Assembly (NCBI RefSeq): GCF_015710975.1
Contig: NZ_CP049783.1
Coordinates: forward strand, 4,135,501 to 4,199,500
Length of the DNA: 64,000 nucleotides
Source of the DNA: Paenibacillus polymyxa
GTDB lineage: Bacteria > Bacillota > Bacilli > Paenibacillales > Paenibacillaceae
Reading direction: 5' to 3'
Position 1 is the first letter of the stretch, and each line of letters begins with the position of its first letter. The position numbers and the translations under genes were made by a program. Below, in pieces: positions 63,303 to 64,000 of the stretch. The notes below the pieces were generated by a model. The model worked only from the letters and a program-made list of their open reading frames with translations, was not told where the DNA came from and searched no databases.

Positions 63303-64000
63303 GTGGCGGATTTTACAGACCGTTTAAAGTTGAATTTGAGTGGTACGGGCAAAGAGTTAACGCCTCAGCAATTAAATGACAATTTTAAAGCCATTGAAAA
63401 AGAATTCATGGAACGCAGTGTAAACGTAAGCTGGTTTGGAGCTGCTGGTGATGGTATTCAGGACGACACGGCAGCTTTGCAAGAATTGATTAACAAGACT
63501 CCCGATTACTCCATTCTTCACATCCCCAGTGGCCGATACAAAATAACATCTACCCTTCAGATTCGGAAGCAGGGTATGCGCATTTTTGGGATTCATAAGG
63601 GCAGATACCGACAGGGTAAGGGAGTTACTTCGATTGAATATTATGGTACGGGTCCTTGTTTCCAAATTGGAGACGAAAGTCTGCCATCGTTTAGTGGCTT
63701 TCAAAATGTGCAGTTCCATGACTTATCGATCCGGTACGAAGGGACCGACAGAGCCACCTTAAATAATCCGTTTTCGCAGTCAGTGAAGCGCGGGTATTAT
63801 GGCAAAGGGACTATGGGCATTCAGGACTGGAAGGGCGGCGGCGTTGTCCTGGATAACGTGTTGATTGAGCATTTTGAAACGGCTTTTTGGGGCTATGAAA
63901 GTGATGTGAACTTATTTAAATGCACGGAGATAAATTACAATAAAATAGGGATTCACTTGCAGAACAGAAGTTCACAGTTTACAAGCATTGCGCTTTTTAC
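63303..64000 (+). CDS. Beta-helix pectate-lyase-like (GH28/tailspike-type) protein, N-terminal part
   Basis: The frame runs off the window; 232 residues are seen from GTG 63303 behind GGGGGTG. After an N-terminal helical stretch (GKELTPQQLNDNFKAIEKEF) the typical start of right-handed beta-helix polysaccharide enzymes appears: WFGAAGDGIQDDTAALQELI, then SILHIPSGRYKITSTLQI. There is no signal peptide, and the first 40 residues recall phage tailspike/appendage proteins. It may degrade a surface polysaccharide. Substrate and full length unknown. Confidence 0.75.
   Translation, partial: MADFTDRLKLNLSGTGKELTPQQLNDNFKAIEKEFMERSVNVSWFGAAGDGIQDDTAALQELINKTPDYSILHIPSGRYKITSTLQIRKQGMRIFGIHKGRYRQGKGVTSIEYYGTGPCFQIGDESLPSFSGFQNVQFHDLSIRYEGTDRATLNNPFSQSVKRGYYGKGTMGIQDWKGGGVVLDNVLIEHFETAFWGYESDVNLFKCTEINYNKIGIHLQNRSSQFTSIALF

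Overview
The window is chromosomal DNA of an endospore-forming Firmicute, most probably a Paenibacillus close to P. polymyxa. The evidence is the sporulation gene content (spoIIIAA-AH, spoIVB, spo0A, spoIIM, spo0M, splB), strong AGGAGG ribosome-binding sites with frequent GTG/TTG starts, moderate GC, and a gene order that follows Bacillus subtilis from mntR-yqhO to xerD-punA with typical Paenibacillus departures. Comparison with B. subtilis gene order is from memory, not from a search.

Layout. 1-1.9 kb: 3' end of pflB plus pflA (anaerobic pyruvate formate-lyase). 2.1-8.7 kb: a secreted stalk-domain/PKD protein, zur-yidD, a T-box leader with metS, and a CcdA-like gene. 8.7-16.1 kb: splB (minus strand), mntR, a secreted GHL10 glycosidase, a patatin-like gene, yqhP-like and yqhQ (minus), and a Fur-boxed siderophore-binding lipoprotein (minus). 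16.3-20.1 kb: yqhR, yqhT, efp, lysC. 20.5-26.2 kb: the eight-gene spoIIIA operon. 26.3-33.6 kb: accB-accC, the Asp23/AmaP/DUF2273 cluster, nusB, folD, xseA-xseB, ispA. 33.7-41.7 kb: dxs, tlyA-like yqxC, an unknown membrane protein, argR, recN, spoIVB, spo0A. 41.8-48.4 kb: a looser, partly AT-rich accessory stretch (methyltransferase, chemoreceptor, hypothetical genes, a possible frameshifted small ORF, spo0M, an odd thymidine kinase). 48.5-54.4 kb: the branched-chain 2-oxoacid dehydrogenase genes (E3, E1 alpha, E1 beta, E2) and lipB. 54.5-61.8 kb: a Prli42-like microprotein, pepT-like peptidase, an MciZ-like microprotein, nudF, an EndoQ-like endonuclease, spoIIM, fur, yqzK, xerD, punA. 61.9-64 kb: a Wzy/O-antigen-ligase-like membrane protein (minus) and the start of a beta-helix pectate-lyase-like protein that runs off the window.

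How the genes fit together. Sporulation dominates: Spo0A is the entry switch, SpoIIIA forms the forespore-mother cell channel, SpoIVB signals to the sigma-K checkpoint, SpoIIM acts in engulfment, MciZ blocks the Z-ring in the mother cell, and SplB repairs spore DNA. Metal homeostasis appears as three regulators (Zur, MntR, Fur) and one iron-uptake lipoprotein under a clear Fur box. A second theme is membrane lipid supply: accBC (malonyl-CoA), bkd/lipB (branched acyl-CoA primers and the lipoyl cofactor) and dxs/ispA (isoprenoids).

No mobile element, CRISPR array, rRNA or tRNA was seen, and I found no clearly new multi-gene system. The most interesting signals are small: two microproteins (MciZ-like and Prli42-like), a start-site reading-frame conflict in spoIIIAE at a five-G run, three look-alike hairpins upstream of spoIIIA, a thymidine kinase with a rearranged P-loop, and a membrane-anchored protein that resembles a decayed PD-(D/E)XK nuclease.
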